Of a DNA stretch of 64,000 bases, positions 41,020 through 52,636 are shown one piece after another (within the stretch, counting starts at the first letter, position 1; the number at the start of each line of letters is the position of its first letter). Under the pieces are notes generated by a model. That model did no database searches, was not told the origin of the DNA, and saw nothing but the letters and a program-made list of their open reading frames with translations. Source of the DNA: Tetraselmis striata (lineage: Eukaryota > Chlorophyta > Chlorodendrophyceae > Chlorodendrales > Chlorodendraceae); contig VCJN01001416.1 of NCBI GenBank assembly GCA_006384855.1, forward strand, positions 1-64,000, in the 5' to 3' direction. Both the position numbers and the translations under genes were made by a program.

Positions 41020-41669
41020 CGCCACTGTACCACTCGGCTGTCGGCGGCGCCGGTGCTGACGTGGCGATACGGACGGATATGAACAGGGCAAGACTTACGA
41101 GGGGGACTGTATGGAAATTTGTTGCCATTCGGCGATGTACATAGTGGCACATACTTATACCTGTACTGTACCCACATGCTCAACGTTTTCTGATCGTTTT
41201 CTTGTCATTGTATTATTCATGGACTGGTTTTCACGTGCATATTTATGCATGCCAACTTGGGCATGCTCCGAAAGACTATCGACATGCAAAAGCTTTTTCC
41301 TTCCCCAACATATGTTCTGTCATCTTGTGACATCCCAAAGCCTCAAGCTCTGAAAATACGTTCAAAAATTGCCGGTTTTTGTCAACGAGCTTTTCGCGGC
41401 CCTGTGCATTATTGGCGTGCACACTTGCAGCATGCAGAGGGTTGCCTGCGTGGTGTTTGCGGGTTGTCGGTTTGGGGGTGGCAATTACCTGCGAACTTGG
41501 GGCGAAAAATATACCGGGTACAAGGTTACAGCAATCCAAGTGATTACCATCTTAGTCATACGACAGCGCCTTGCGTATTAGGGGCATCACAGATGGAGTC
41601 TTCACTGTGCGTCTGCCCTGGTTGAGATGAGGCACACGCCTATATACAACGCCATGCTGGATGCTGCAC
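41020..41669. other. no gene seen
   Basis: Short frames only. It may contain the 3' flank of the cysteine-rich gene, which ends at 41670 on the minus strand. Confidence 0.4.
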
Positions 41670-42203
41670 TCAAGCGGACATTATCTGCTCCGTCGGCTTG
41701 TCCGTGGGCCCTTTCTTGTTCAGCTCGGCATTCTCGGCAGATACCCGTGCCATCTTGTCCATCTCCTCCTGAGCAAGCGGATTGTCTAGCGCGTACACCA
41801 GAAGCTGAAGATAGGGCTGCATGTGGCCGCCGTGCTGTCCATGACTGACATACCGTGTCGATGCGAAGGTCTGTGCCACAAGGCCAAAGCGGGCTAGGTG
41901 CTCGTTCACGCGGCCCGTCCATGAGGCGTCGAGCGCGGCCTTCACAGCAAAATAATGCGGATCTCCGCAGCACCCAGGGTTTTCACTGACGACATCCGGC
42001 ACCTCTTTCATCAGGGGTTCCAGCCCGGGAAGGGCGGAGGTCCAGCGACTGTCTTTCGGGCCGGCAGGCAAGCAGCATGCGTCTGCCTTGAAGACATACG
42101 GCGCCTTGCATCCGCAGCACCCGTCGCCGACCAACTCGAAGCGGCCCAGCACCACGGTGGCACCCTCCGGCGGCGGCGGGTCACAGCAGTCGCAGAAGCC
42201 CAT
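41670..42203 (-). CDS. small cysteine-rich protein, function unknown
   Basis: An intronless 177-codon frame from ATG 42203 (MGFCDCCDPPPPEG) to TGA. The first 80 residues hold paired cysteines: CDCC, DGCCGCK, DACC and PGCCGD. This suggests metal binding or disulphide bonding. The second half is helical, with His-Gly pairs (SHGQHGGHMQPYLQLLVYAL) and a Lys/Glu-rich end. No signal peptide or membrane segment is visible. It was not assigned to a family. The composition looks like real protein and the frame is much longer than its shadows, but without a homologue it remains hypothetical. Confidence 0.55.
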   Translation of the reverse strand: MGFCDCCDPPPPEGATVVLGRFELVGDGCCGCKAPYVFKADACCLPAGPKDSRWTSALPGLEPLMKEVPDVVSENPGCCGDPHYFAVKAALDASWTGRVNEHLARFGLVAQTFASTRYVSHGQHGGHMQPYLQLLVYALDNPLAQEEMDKMARVSAENAELNKKGPTDKPTEQIMSA

Positions 42204-42395
42204 GGCATGGACTTGTTGCGTTTGAGTATAGGGTTCGGGTTTGGGTCGTCACTAGCCTCCTCCGTCTTGGTATTGGTCGTTCTGGAATGGCATGTGCGAA
42301 CAGCTTGTTCTCCATACTCCCACTACATGTGGCGCGCAGGCGCGCAGTGAGAACCGCGTCCAGGCGGACAGTCGCTACAGGTGCTGTTCGTTCTC

Positions 42396-42500
42396 CTTTT
42401 TTTTTTTCGCCCCCGGGACAGGACTGGCACCAGTGAAACCCTTGCAGCGTCTCTACGACGGCCGTTTAGGCAGCAATCCAGTTACGGAAAGCCCTGGGTA
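42396..42500 (-). repeat. dispersed repeat R1, copy c (partial)
   Basis: The reverse complement matches 5430-5520, for example ACTGGATTGCTGCC and GACGGCCGTTTAGGCAG in plus orientation. It lies about 100 bp from element 3. Confidence 0.55.
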
Positions 42501-42615
42501 GGCTCCTGGTTCGTTCTCCTACAGCAGATATGCAACCAGTCGCGAGCCGCGTCTTCAGCGGGATTAAAACTCGTGGAGGTTAATTAATGCTCTTCACGCC
42601 CGCATAATAATATAA

Positions 42616-42949
42616 TTTCAAAGTTGAGTCTGGTTTTGCCAAAACATTCGCACAGGCAATTTTACACGGACAAGAGCCGAAATTGGCAGGAAGGTTAAGT
42701 GAAAGGGTTGAGGGAAAACGGAGTCACGGGGGCGCTGCGTGTAACGCAGCGAAACTGGAAGATGGCTGGCTCAGCTGTTATGGCTGCTTTAATGTCTACT
42801 CATGCTGCACCCACAAAGGGCGCAACGACAGGTGCCTAGTAACCGTACCACTTAGCAGCCACGGTACTAGCCGGAAAAGCCACGGTAGGGAAAGGAGGAA
42901 ACCCAATCAACAAGTTTAGAACACTTCGAAGTTGAGTCTGATTTTGCCA
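42616..42949 (-). repeat. element 3 B2, spacer, A2 and B1
   Basis: B2 42616-42641 and B1 42924-42949 are 26 bp with the core GTTGAGTCTG. A2 42736-42923 repeats A1. On the minus strand A2 begins TGTTCTAAACTTG, so the palindrome of elements 1 and 2 is degraded here. Confidence 0.85.
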
Positions 42950-43154
42950 GTTATGAGCGAACGGAGAGAGCGGTAGACTCACGGAGAAGGGGTAGCGCCA
43001 GGTCACGAAGGGGGCACCGGGAAGGCCACCGCTGCGGAGTCTTGTTGGACTTGGAAGTGGCGGAGGGCGCCATGTGACCGAAGAAGAACCACGCGCCAGG
43101 CGAAGGGAGGAAGTTGGGGTCGATGTAGTGTAAAACGACGTCGGAGTTGATTGC

Positions 43155-44623
43155 CCATCTACCTTGGTAGCGGAAGTGGCGTTAGCATCATTTGTTGCAC
43201 CTTTGCGAAGATTGTGTGAACTCCAAGAAGTGCCGGTGGGAGGGGCAGCACCGACGAGACGAACGGCCGTAGAGAGCTAGTCCGACATTGTACCGGCAGT
43301 CCGAGATTTGGATTGTTCGCTCGGGGTGACCGCCCAGAAGTCAGTTTCGGCCAAGGCAACATGAGCCATGAGGCAGACTGTACGTTGTCGACGAAGTGGT
43401 GCAAGAGACGCGCAATAATGCGGGGGTGCTCCGACGCTGGACGGAGCAGTACGCGCAGGTGGTCGGGGCCGCGCCGTCCGGCGCGTCCCTTCTCGCGGTA
43501 CACATGTAGGGTGATGGATGTTGTAGGCCTCGACATGCCCGTCCCCACTCTGCAAGACACGCCAGTAAGTCCTCTGGCAAAGAACATGAGACGACAACCG
43601 AGGCCACGAGGGCTCGGAAATCGTACTAGTACTCGGACGGGAGAGCAGACGCAATCAACTCGGCATGTTCAATAAAGTGTAGGCGACATCAGCAGGCACA
43701 TGAACTTGCAAAGGGGCAGCCTCCATGCGGTGTTGCCTTAGCAGCAGATCACGACGCGCGGCGGTGAGGTGCAGGCTGTCCTTAGCGATCGGGAGAAGGT
43801 TGCGTAGCTCGAAGAACGAGCGGATTGCTGACATGTAGGGTTGGATGTAGTGACTTAGCCCCGATGTGACCCCGCTCACTAATCCAAGCGACGTACCGGA
43901 CGACAGTAGCAGTGGTCGCCTACGGGGGGGAAATGTTCTCGGAGTCGTGGCAGAACACCGCGAACTGAGACAGCATGCCAGCGTAGCTCTTGAGTGTCTG
44001 AGCGGTGAGGGAGTTGGAGCGCAGGTCGAGGGTCCGTTGTCCCAGCTCGTCTGAGCCGAACGCCTCATGCAGGCGAGACCGAAGTGAAGCAGCCCATGTG
44101 GCGACAGCTTCGGGGTCGTCAATTGCGTAAGAACGGCGCTTGACCGACGGAGAGACATGGTGCCGGTTCATTGTAGCAAAGTACTCGGCCGTGGCGTTTG
44201 GTTGCCAGCGGTTGGTCGGTAGTTGCTTGACGGGTTAGTGAGGGTACCAATACATGTTTGCGGGGCTAGGTTCAGGTAGGAGGGCCGCCCCGCGCGCTCG
44301 TCGCGCTCGTAGCGCCTGTCACGCGCGTAACATATACGCGCGAAGCTTGGTCGTTGCGAACCAGCTGTAACACGCTGTGTAATATAACAACCGACGGACG
44401 CAGCGATGAAATGGTACGGGAGGCGGATGGTTGAGCCGACATGTGCAGGTGTGCGGATGGTTGAGCCGCACTCGATCGGCTGTGGCTGCAAGAAGCGCCG
44501 CATCGAAGAGGGTCTAAATGAAGTCTGTAACGTGGGAGGGTCCGGCCCGGACATATGGCGCTCATCCCGCCGTTGAGCTGCTAGGATTCGCCGTGCGGCG
44601 GTCACCGAAACGTGACCTCGCAA
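43155..44623 (-). pseudogene. tyrosine recombinase remnant of element 3
   Basis: Pieces of the element 2 recombinase are spread over three frames: SVKRRSYAIDDPEAVATWAA and LKSYAGMLSQFAVFCHDS (about 43.9-44.15 kb), FFARGLTGVSC (about 43.6 kb) and HTIFAKVQQMML, where element 2 has the HSLRKG active-site box. The loss of the Arg of box II and multiple frameshifts make it inactive. Confidence 0.75.
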
Positions 44624-44639
44624 TGCGCAAGCAGCTCCG

Positions 44640-45557
44640 ACGAAAGGCGCCCCACACCGTCACGCGTGCTCACCTCCGCGGCCACGCCCGCGGCCGCCGC
44701 CACGTCCACGCCCACGCCAGAGCCCAGCGAGCGCCGCTACTGCCCGAGCAGTAGCGGTAGCTTTCGCTCTGCTCGCGACCGTCGCCTCGAAGACGCGACG
44801 CTCGTAGTCCTTCAGGTCCCGAAAAATATCAAAGCCCAGGTGCTCGGTAGCATGCTGAAATGCTGAGCCCGCAGAACACCTTGGTCACCGTGTACACGCT
44901 TGATCTCGTTAAGCCTCCGCAAGAAGGCTAGACGAAAGCGAAACGCCTTGTCGATGGTCTCGGCGTGATTCCGAGAGTGAGCTAGGTAGGGGGTGAAGTC
45001 TTGATCAGCAGCACGGATACATGGTAACCGCTCGTCGAGGGCCACGAAAAGGGCAGCCATGTGAGCTCCAAAACACGTCATCACAAGGTGCTCCTCATGC
45101 TGGGCCGGCAAACGCATGCCATCCTGCTTGAGGTAGTCGTTCATTAGGTCGGTGCTCAGGGAGAAGAGCCCATGCACTCGGTTGACCGGTCGAACGGCAT
45201 CGTAACCATGCTTGTTGCAATAGCGCTGGCACCGTGAGGTAGTCGTCCTCGCCACTCACGGATTTTGCTCCGACACGGTCGCTATGGGCTAGCCCTAGCA
45301 AGTCGTGGCGCTCAGTCTGCTGCTCGCCCGCTGCCTGTCGGTTGTCCCGCAACGCGCTGCCCGGAACCAGAGCCATGTGCTCCGCCTCCACCAACAGCAC
45401 GGTCACGAGCCGTGAATCGAGCTAATGTTGTTGCAAGCTCGCGCAGCAATTTACATTGGGCCTTCATGGCTGCTTTTAGCGATTCGAGCGTCGGCTCAAC
45501 GACGGGTTCTTCTCCATCTAACGTGGTAACGCACGGACGTACGGTTGAGAATTTCAT
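44640..45557 (-). pseudogene. gag-like remnant of element 3
   Basis: Homologous to the element 2 gag by eye (EEPVVEPTLESLKAAMKAQ, HMAALFVALDERLPCI, RLAFLRRLNEIKRVHGDQGV), broken near 45.3 and 44.85 kb. The Arg/Gly-rich tail is recognisable at about 44.66-44.75 kb but out of frame. Confidence 0.65.
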
Positions 45558-45636
45558 ACACGAATGGTGAGCCGGGTGTTATCTTGAACAACCTGGGGCG
45601 ACCTTGCTCGCAACAGGTTGCGAGACAGTTAATTCG

Positions 45637-45821
45637 TGCGTGTAACGCAGCGAAATTGGAAGATGGCAAGCTCAGCTGTTACGGCTGCTTTTATGTCTAC
45701 TCGTGCTGCACCCAAAAAGGGCGCAAAGACTGGTGCTTAGTAAATCGTACCACTTAGCAGCCACAATAGCTGGGGAAAGCGGTTAGGGAAAGGAGAAAAC
45801 CCCATTAACAAGTTTAGAACA
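45637..45821 (-). repeat. element 3 repeat A1
   Basis: 185 bp, matching 42736-42923 with scattered differences. On the minus strand it begins at 45821. Confidence 0.85.
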
Positions 45822-45956
45822 AATCGGACTATGTAAACGCCGAGGGAAGTATTCTTGAATGATAGTTTACCCTGTCCGACTTAGACATTATATGACTGTT
45901 ATGTGTGTCCAGGTACGGTTGCCGGGGCGGGAGTGTGGCCTATTTTCTTATTTTAG

Positions 45957-45984
45957 TTTACAAGCCCCCGGGGGGCTTGTAAAC
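45957..45984. repeat. near-perfect palindrome
   Basis: GTTTACAAGCCCCC followed by GGGGGGCTTGTAAAC: 14-base arms with no real loop. It could extrude a hairpin. Its role is unknown. Confidence 0.7.
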
Positions 45985-46375
45985 GACGAGGTTCGAAAGC
46001 ATGTCACGAGTTGACTATTGCGTATTAATACTCGCCTTGGTACGGCATGCGCGACGACGGTAGTGATCGCTGATGCCGACCGGTGGACTACGTGGACCAA
46101 GGGAGCGACTACTCGCGCATCACTCGCGCTAGTCAGCCATCCCACGCCAGCCACCCCCGGCCAGCCATTCATTCGCACGCGTGCGAGGAATCTCGGGGGC
46201 GCGTTGACCGTTGCTCGCCTCTCGCGGTCGCCACCAGTTTGAAAGCCTCCGCCCGGCCGCCACCCGGCCGCCCGTGTCGCCCGTGCTGCGGTGCTCCCGG
46301 CTGCGCACTTGTTGTTCCGGGACGCCTTGAGTTGCCGCCTATTCTCCAGTGCCATATTTATAGCAGTCGCGCTGA
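45985..46375. other. no gene seen
   Basis: GC-rich with short frames. It may include the decayed upstream part of the LINE that follows. Confidence 0.35.
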
Positions 46376-47660
46376 TTGGCGAGAAAGCATAGATGGTCAT
46401 CAGTACCAGTCGCGAGCGTCACAGGTACCAATAGCGACTACTCACCTGTGCCCGGCCGGACAGCATGTACGAGTACTAGTAGCGACGGGTTTTACCAGCA
46501 CGTGCTGCTGCAGCTGTTTCTCAAGCCCCCATGCCGAGGCTGGTGGCGGCGGCAGCACGCCTTGGCGTGGCTCTTCCGCGCAATTGCCGAGCGGCGCATG
46601 ACCGAATTCGTGCGATCACGGGACGACGCCCGCGCCGAGGCGCTCTATGACGGATATGCTGGCTAGCAACATCGGGCTGACGGTGACCTCTTTGCGGCCG
46701 TGCTCGTGGGCACCGCGGACACTGTAGTGACGTTGATGGAGGCCGGAGAGATCTCCCGAGCTGCGGGCCGACTATCTTAAGGGTATGGGCGACCTATCCG
46801 ATCCTGCTATCCTCGCCCAGTTGCGCGACATGCACCCGTCCCGTGGCCACCCGATCCTAGACGCTGTGTATATTCCGGTCGACGTGGCCGCCCTGACGGT
46901 GCACATGCGCGTGCCGTACCAACAACTCAAGCAGCAAATGGTGGCGGGCCCCTCGAGCATTCGCAACGAGTATCTCCGCTGCTTGGTGGGCGAATACGCT
47001 CCGGCGTCGGGGCATGCGGCAGTCGGCGGTCGCCTCCAAGGTCGCCATTCCGGGGGGGTCAACCGTCTCTTCGCCTCAGCCGTGCTTGTGGCCCCTTCAA
47101 AAAGCTAGGCGAGGGTTACCCCGGACATGCGGTATGTGGCAGTCGGGGAGGCGGAGCGCCGCGCAGCGGAGCGGGTTGTGGTGGACAGCATGAAGGGAAC
47201 GTATGTGTAGGGGCTCGCGCCGTCTCAGCTCGGCATCTCCGCAGCGGGCTCCTTGCTCATCCACGGTGTCCGCCTCATCGCCGAGAAGCTTGGCCCGCAT
47301 CCGGCCATCGTCTACACTGACCTTCGCAACGCTTACAACGAGGCGTGGCGCCGCACCGTCATTCAAAACGCCACATCGATTGCTCTCCTCTACTCCATGC
47401 CATCCCTGCGCTCCTTGCCTCCCTCTCCACGGATTCTTCTCTGCTCGTGGATGATCGGTCCGCCCCTCTGCGGTCGGAGGATGGCGTGCAACATGGCGCG
47501 CCGTTGGCCACGACATCCTTTTGCGTCGCGATTTCCCCAAGTGGAAGGGTGTTTGAAGTCACAAACGGGGCGGCGCGCTTCAATGCCGTCGGATATTTGG
47601 TGGGCCTGCCGCCGCCTCACTCGACCGTGCCCTGCCGTCTCAACAACAAGCCGCGTTGAC
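46376..47660 (+). pseudogene. broken LINE reverse transcriptase
   Basis: Segments in successive frames give a LINE-type order: DGDLFAAVLVGTADTVVTLM; MGDLSDPAILAQLRDMHPSR; AGPSSIRNEYLRCLVGEYA (RT finger region); MRYVAVGEAERRAAERVVVD; AAGSLLIHGVRLIAEKLGPH; and the palm-like IVYTDLRNAYNEAWR (D of motif A). A later frame holds SEDGVQHGAPLA (motif B-like). It is interrupted by TAG at 46663-46665, 47106-47108 and 47208-47210, and by at least three frameshifts. Its C-terminal nuclease-like part is absent but similar pieces lie at 31.8 kb. Confidence 0.7.
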
Positions 47661-47790
47661 CTTGCAGGACATACTCTTCCTCGCGCCTCGCTTCCATCCC
47701 GATCGTTCTTTTGCTGACGGCCTGACAGCGGCTTGGCGCTGTACCTCACCTTACCCTTTGCCCCAATTATTCCCTCAAAATTGTGCCAAA

Positions 47791-47868
47791 ATGGGTGGCA
47801 AGGCAAAGCCAACTAAGCACATCACCAAGGAGAACATAAATAAGACCGCGGATGTCACCCAGAACAAG
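47791..47868 (+). CDS. first exon of a small basic protein
   Basis: The ATG in good context (CAAAATGGGTGGC) opens 26 codons, MGGKAKPTKHITKE and then NINKTADVTQNK, followed by a strong donor (AAGGTAGGTG). The MGGKAKPTKH start resembles small plant/algal zinc-finger proteins of unknown role, but this is from memory of the family and is weak. Downstream exons between 47.9 and 48.4 kb could not be placed. Confidence 0.4.
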
Positions 47869-48634
47869 GTAGGTGTACCAGCGGGTGGGGATATCAATCG
47901 TCCTAGTGACTGGAGGCGGCGGGGTGAGGTGGGGTGAGGGGGCGAGGAACTCTCACCATCCCAGTTGCCCCACTCTCTCTTGGGGCACCCTCTAATCGAA
48001 TGGTGAACTGCGTTCCACCCATGGGACTTTCCCCTCGCCACTGGTATGGCGCAGCGCCCTGCTGCGAAGGGGGCACAACATGTGATGGCTTCAAGGCAGG
48101 CCCGCAGACCTGAGCCACAAGGACGATGCATGTGAATCGGCTTATCTGAGCCAGGGGCAGAGGCGAGGTCCTGCATGGCACACGCGGATCATTGCAGCTC
48201 CGCCTCAAGTGCTATATATGGTCCCCTGATCCTATGTCTGGGATTGACGCTCGCAGTGCTTTGCACGCGTCACCTCCTCCGATGTGTTTGCATAGCGTGG
48301 TCAACAGCCTAAAAACAGAGGTTGAGCATAAGCAAGAAAATGGCGAGAAGCAGGCGCGGGTAAGCTCAGACCAAGGGAGACCTTGCCTTTACAATACAAT
48401 AGGCAATCTTCCGTCATAAATAGAATGGGGGCAAGCTGCTACCACAGTAATGATACAACGGAGGCGCAGCTGCGACGGACCTGCCGCAATACTCGTGGGG
48501 ATATTGCTACCTTTGCTGCTGCCGGTTCGCACTGCGCAGCCTGCAGCCGCAGCCCGGGGGCGCCGGGCAGCCGCAGCTCGGCTTCCCAACTGCTGCAATC
48601 ACACCGACTAGATGCACCAACCCTGCCCGGGTAC
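47869..48634. other. introns/3' part of the preceding gene, unresolved
   Basis: No exon with clear homology was found. Candidate frames around 48190-48380 are short. The S41-like gene ends at 48635 on the other strand, so the two genes converge. Confidence 0.3.
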
Positions 48635-51600
48635 TCACAGCGCGACGACCAACACCGCCGCCCAGGCAAGTGCCAGCCATGTGGCAACCGGCAAGGTGCT
48701 GCGCGCTCCGGAGTCGTTAGGCGTGGTTTTTGTTTGCGTCGGCGTCGGCGAATCAGACACCGCGGGAGTCGGCGAGGGCGTGGTCTGAGCCGTGCACTGC
48801 TCCGGCACAGCGCACCCAGTCTCGAAGTCCCACTGCTTGCGCTGCCATGTCGAGAGCAGCGGCGCATTGTCAAACTCGGCGATCGCGGCGCGCCAAATCG
48901 GCAGCAGCGGGCTGCTGGGCGAAGGTTCATCTGCGGTGTCGGGGGTTGGAGGCATCGGAAGCGCCCCCGCGCCAGGAGCCCACATTGGCAGGTGCACGGC
49001 GGCGGGGATGCTGTAAAACTCCCGCGGAAGGGAGTTCGGCCCGAGGTAGGGCTCTAATGTATTGTCGACCGTGAAGCTGACGCTGGCGCCAGACGGCAGC
49101 GGCACTGGCACATCGGTGACGTCCATGTCGTATATCGCGCGAGGGGTGTGGCCAAGCATGAGATTGACAAAATACGCCACAATCGTCTCGTGCGCGTAGT
49201 CCGTCCAGCCATACACGTTGCCGCCGCCGTAGGCGGAAGTGTCCATGCCGAGTGGGTCGTCCAGTCGGCCGCCATATGAAACCGAGTAGACGCCGCCAGA
49301 CAGCATCAGGCGAGTCGCAAACGTGGAGCATGCGCTGCCGCAGGTGCCGTCCGTGAGCAGGAGCACCTTGGCAAAACGGTGCGTCACCGCGGCTGCGCCG
49401 CCTTTGTCGCTGAAGAGGGTCGCAAAATCTTCGAGAGCGGAGGGGCACTGGGCAAAGAACTGCTGTGTGTACGTGACATTAGCGCCGCCGCGCATTGCGC
49501 CGGTACGGTCCTCGTTATACCAGCTGATGTCCTGGAAGGGCGACTTGTTGGCGAGGTCGTACTTTCCATAGCTGTCCAGCAGAGCGATGGAGCCGTGCGC
49601 CATTGCCTCCACAGCGGTCGTCAGGTAATCTCGCAGCGCGGCACGCTTTTCCTCTGGCGTTGCTGCCTGGTCCGCCATCAGCTCGCTCAATGATGCCATG
49701 TCGAACGCAGACATCATGGTGGTGTTGTATGAATCGCCCGTCACGTTGGAGATCGTGCCTATCAACACCTCCACGGCGCCGACAATATCCAGCACCTGCG
49801 ACCCCACTGCAGGGATCTCCTCGTCGGTGGCAGCGTCCACGGCGCCCAGCAGCGTGTCGACGCCAGCCTCTGAGAAGAAATTGCCCAGGTCGGAGACCTT
49901 GAGGAAGGTGGTGTCGCAGATGTCGTCCCAGCTGGACCATTCGTTCATGATGAGGCGCAGGAAGTAAAAGATAGCTGATGTCCAGCCGCCGCCGTTGGCA
50001 GAGACGTCCAGTACCAGCTTGTCAATGGCATTGTCGCGCCCGTACTCGTCAGCCCGCGTGATCGCCTGGTTGAGCGCGACATAGAATGGCCTGATGCTAC
50101 CCGCAGCTGGGCCAGCCATCGGCGCAAAGGCGCCGTACTCGGGGGAGAAGGTATTGAGCTTAAGCAGCACCGCATCCCGGCCGTTCTCCGACACATGGTA
50201 GACACCCAGGAATGGGGCACCATCCGCCTTGCTCTCCCCTGCCCAGAACATGGCCACTTGCGTGACGCCTGGCTCCAACTCGACCGGCGCGTCATCGACA
50301 AAGTCGGCGTAATCGTACTCCGCGTAGTAGTCATAGTCGCAGTCGCCAGGCCCGCTGCAGTAGTCGTCGCCATCCTGCAGCAGCTGCCTGCGCCGTCCTG
50401 GAGAGGGCTCTTGATGCGCTGTTGCAATCGGTGTCTCAAGCAGGCGTGCCAAATGCGGCGCGACGTCCTGCATGAGCGTCGACCAGCCCTGCATGCTCTC
50501 CGCCACTGCCAGCCGGCTTTCGCCGCCGCCCGCGCTGCGGCGGCGGCCGCTGTCGTCATACCAGTGGCAGCCGGAGCAGGGCGCGCCCCAGGTGGTTTCA
50601 TACTGCGCCAGTATCGTATCAAAGAGCTCGCGATAGGAGTCGTACTCCTCCGACACTCCGTACGCTGCCTCCAGGTCCGCCCGCCCCTGCCAATGAACAG
50701 GCCATCAGCGTCAGCGAAGGCCACTACACAAGGGAGAAAGGAGAATGGAAGGGAGGGTGAGAGACTGAGAGAAGGTGGGGGGTTAGGAAACGAAACCGCA
50801 ATGCTCCTCACCTGTGCAGATCCTGTGTACTCCACTGTTAGCCCCCACTCCGCTGTGCTGCCATCCGCAAACAGGTACACCTCCGTGTCCTCCAGCGGCG
50901 GCGGCGCACCCGAGAGGAACTCGGTGCCAGGCTCCGCGTCAAAGTTGAGGAGCGCGTTTACCCGGCCGCTGGCGCTCTTGATTTGGCCCATCTTGTCCGC
51001 GCGCGCCTGGACGTATTCTGCCACTGGTACGCCATTGACAGCAAGCACCACCTTCCCCTTGTGCTGCGACATGTCAGGCACCGGCATGCCATGTACGGCC
51101 GAGTAGCGCCCCGCGGTCAGCCACCCCGGGAACAGGCCGCCAGGCTCCCAGTGCGGCATGGCCCTCAGCACATACTCCTGCCCGCCGGTGGCATTCAGCC
51201 GCGGCACGAGTGTCACGGGGCGGTATATAACCCACTCGGCAAAGGGCGTGGTATAGTAAGTGTGTCCGTCGTAGAGGCGGCGGAAGGTGTCTGCAAGCCC
51301 GTAGTGGAACTTATACGAGGAGACCTGGTCGCCTGGCATCTGGGAGTTGGCCAGGACTGCCTCCAGCTCGTCCACCGCGCGAACTGCGACATGATGCACC
51401 CCTAACTTGCCACTGTAGCGGCCGTCCACGGAGCTGTTGGTGTTGTGGCTGTCCCGCACAAGATCCGAGAAGGAGTACGTCTCCAGCAGGACGTTCCGCA
51501 GGATGGTGATCGTGGCGCGCGCCTTTCCGCCGTCCATCCCCACGCTCTCCAGGCAGGAGCGCATCCAGCTTGGCGTCGTGAGCACCCGCAGCGGCTCATT

Positions 51601-52440
51601 GTCGTAGTCATAGTAGTAGTCCGACAGGTTCAGAGTGAACTGCTCCTCGAAGCAGCATGGCTCTCCTGTGACGCATGCGGCATGTGCGACCTGGTCTCCC
51701 TGGGGTGGCAGATGGCGGACAGGGACATGCAGGTCAGCGCGCACCCAAACACCAGAAAGCACCGGCATATTTCAACGCCTCCGCATGTTGCTTTGCAAAA
51801 CGACCCGCTGCATAAGAAATCCTTTTGTGTATATAGGGAGGTGGGCAAAAAATAATGAGCCGGAAGCTGCTACAGGTCTGTGAGAGGAATTTAGAGGAAG
51901 GGGGTGGGAAGGGGGTGGCGCAGGAAACTGCCATGGTAAGGTGCAAGTATAGCAAGTTAGCATGGTATGCTACAAGGCACTGCGCGTATACTGATCTGCA
52001 GCGGCCCAGCGCGGCGTTACGACGCTACCAGCCGGAGGTTTACGGGTAGCGCTACATGGTAGCACTGCTTGCGCAGCTGTACGCAAATGCGGCGGCATAA
52101 TGAAGACAGCTTTAGGACTGCTTCCTACCCGCCACGGCCGGACCCACGGCAAGCTGCAGCTGCCCGGACGCCGTAGGACGAGAGCAGAACCGCTGGACCT
52201 ATCCGCGAGGGAGAAGATGGCAAGTCCTCGATGTGTACATTCCACGCCTGTGTATCACAAGCGGGTGCGTCTGACGTGTGGCTGCCTTGGGGTGCCGCTG
52301 CCGTGTGTTGTTCGTTCCGGGGCGGTGATACTCGTACGCGATGTATATATGGAGCGGCATGCCGCCGTCCAGCACGTCCTACTCACCAGCACAATAAGTA
52401 GAGCGGCCACCACCAGCGATGGCAGCCGAAGAAACGACAT
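48635..52440 (-). CDS. secreted S41-like peptidase with probable GPI anchor
   Basis: Three exons in phase: 52440-52387, 51699-50812 and 50686-48635, giving 997 residues and a TGA stop. Exon 1 (MSFLRLPSLVVAALLIVL, then donor GTGAGT) is a signal peptide. Residues about 100-310 hold a Cys-containing N-terminal region, FRRLYDGHTYY and a PDZ-like stretch (VVLAVNGVPVAEYV). The peptidase core has KLVLDVSANGGGWTSAIFY and the nucleophile region VLLLTDGTCGSACSTFATRL, where S41/tail-specific proteases place the catalytic Ser. A Ser/Thr/Pro-rich linker precedes a hydrophobic end (ATWLALAWAAVLVVAL) after a small-residue site, typical of GPI addition. The catalytic Lys was not identified with certainty, so it could be a non-peptidase homologue. 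Further small exons in the 690 bp first intron are possible. Confidence 0.75.
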
Positions 52441-52636
52441 TCTCCCTTCTCAGTATAACGTGTGCGGATCTGTCCCTACTGCTTGTGGCGTCGTCTGGAT
52501 AAGCCAGCTGCTACTTCCGTTCTGATGAAACGAGATCGGCACTTGATATATATCCTCATTTATATAGTCGCTATATAAACTAAGCGGCGCTTCGCGCCGG
52601 GGATCTGTGGAGGTGCCCCTAGCTCTTGGGTTGAGC
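52441..52636. other. 5' flank of the S41-like gene
   Basis: Contains AT-rich TATATAT stretches (52540-52580) that could serve as the promoter for the minus-strand gene. No gene seen. Confidence 0.35.

Larger units (their letters stand above)
42616..45821 (-). mobile_element. YR-type retroelement 3: decayed gag plus recombinase unit, no RT
   Basis: A 3,206 bp unit on the minus strand: A1 (45637-45821), gag remnant, recombinase remnant, B1 (42924-42949), A2 (42736-42923), 94 bp spacer, B2 (42616-42641). Size, gene order, repeat lengths and end motifs match element 2, but the sequences have diverged clearly, so the RT-less design was not created at this locus by a recent deletion. ORFs are broken by several frameshifts. 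Confidence 0.85.
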
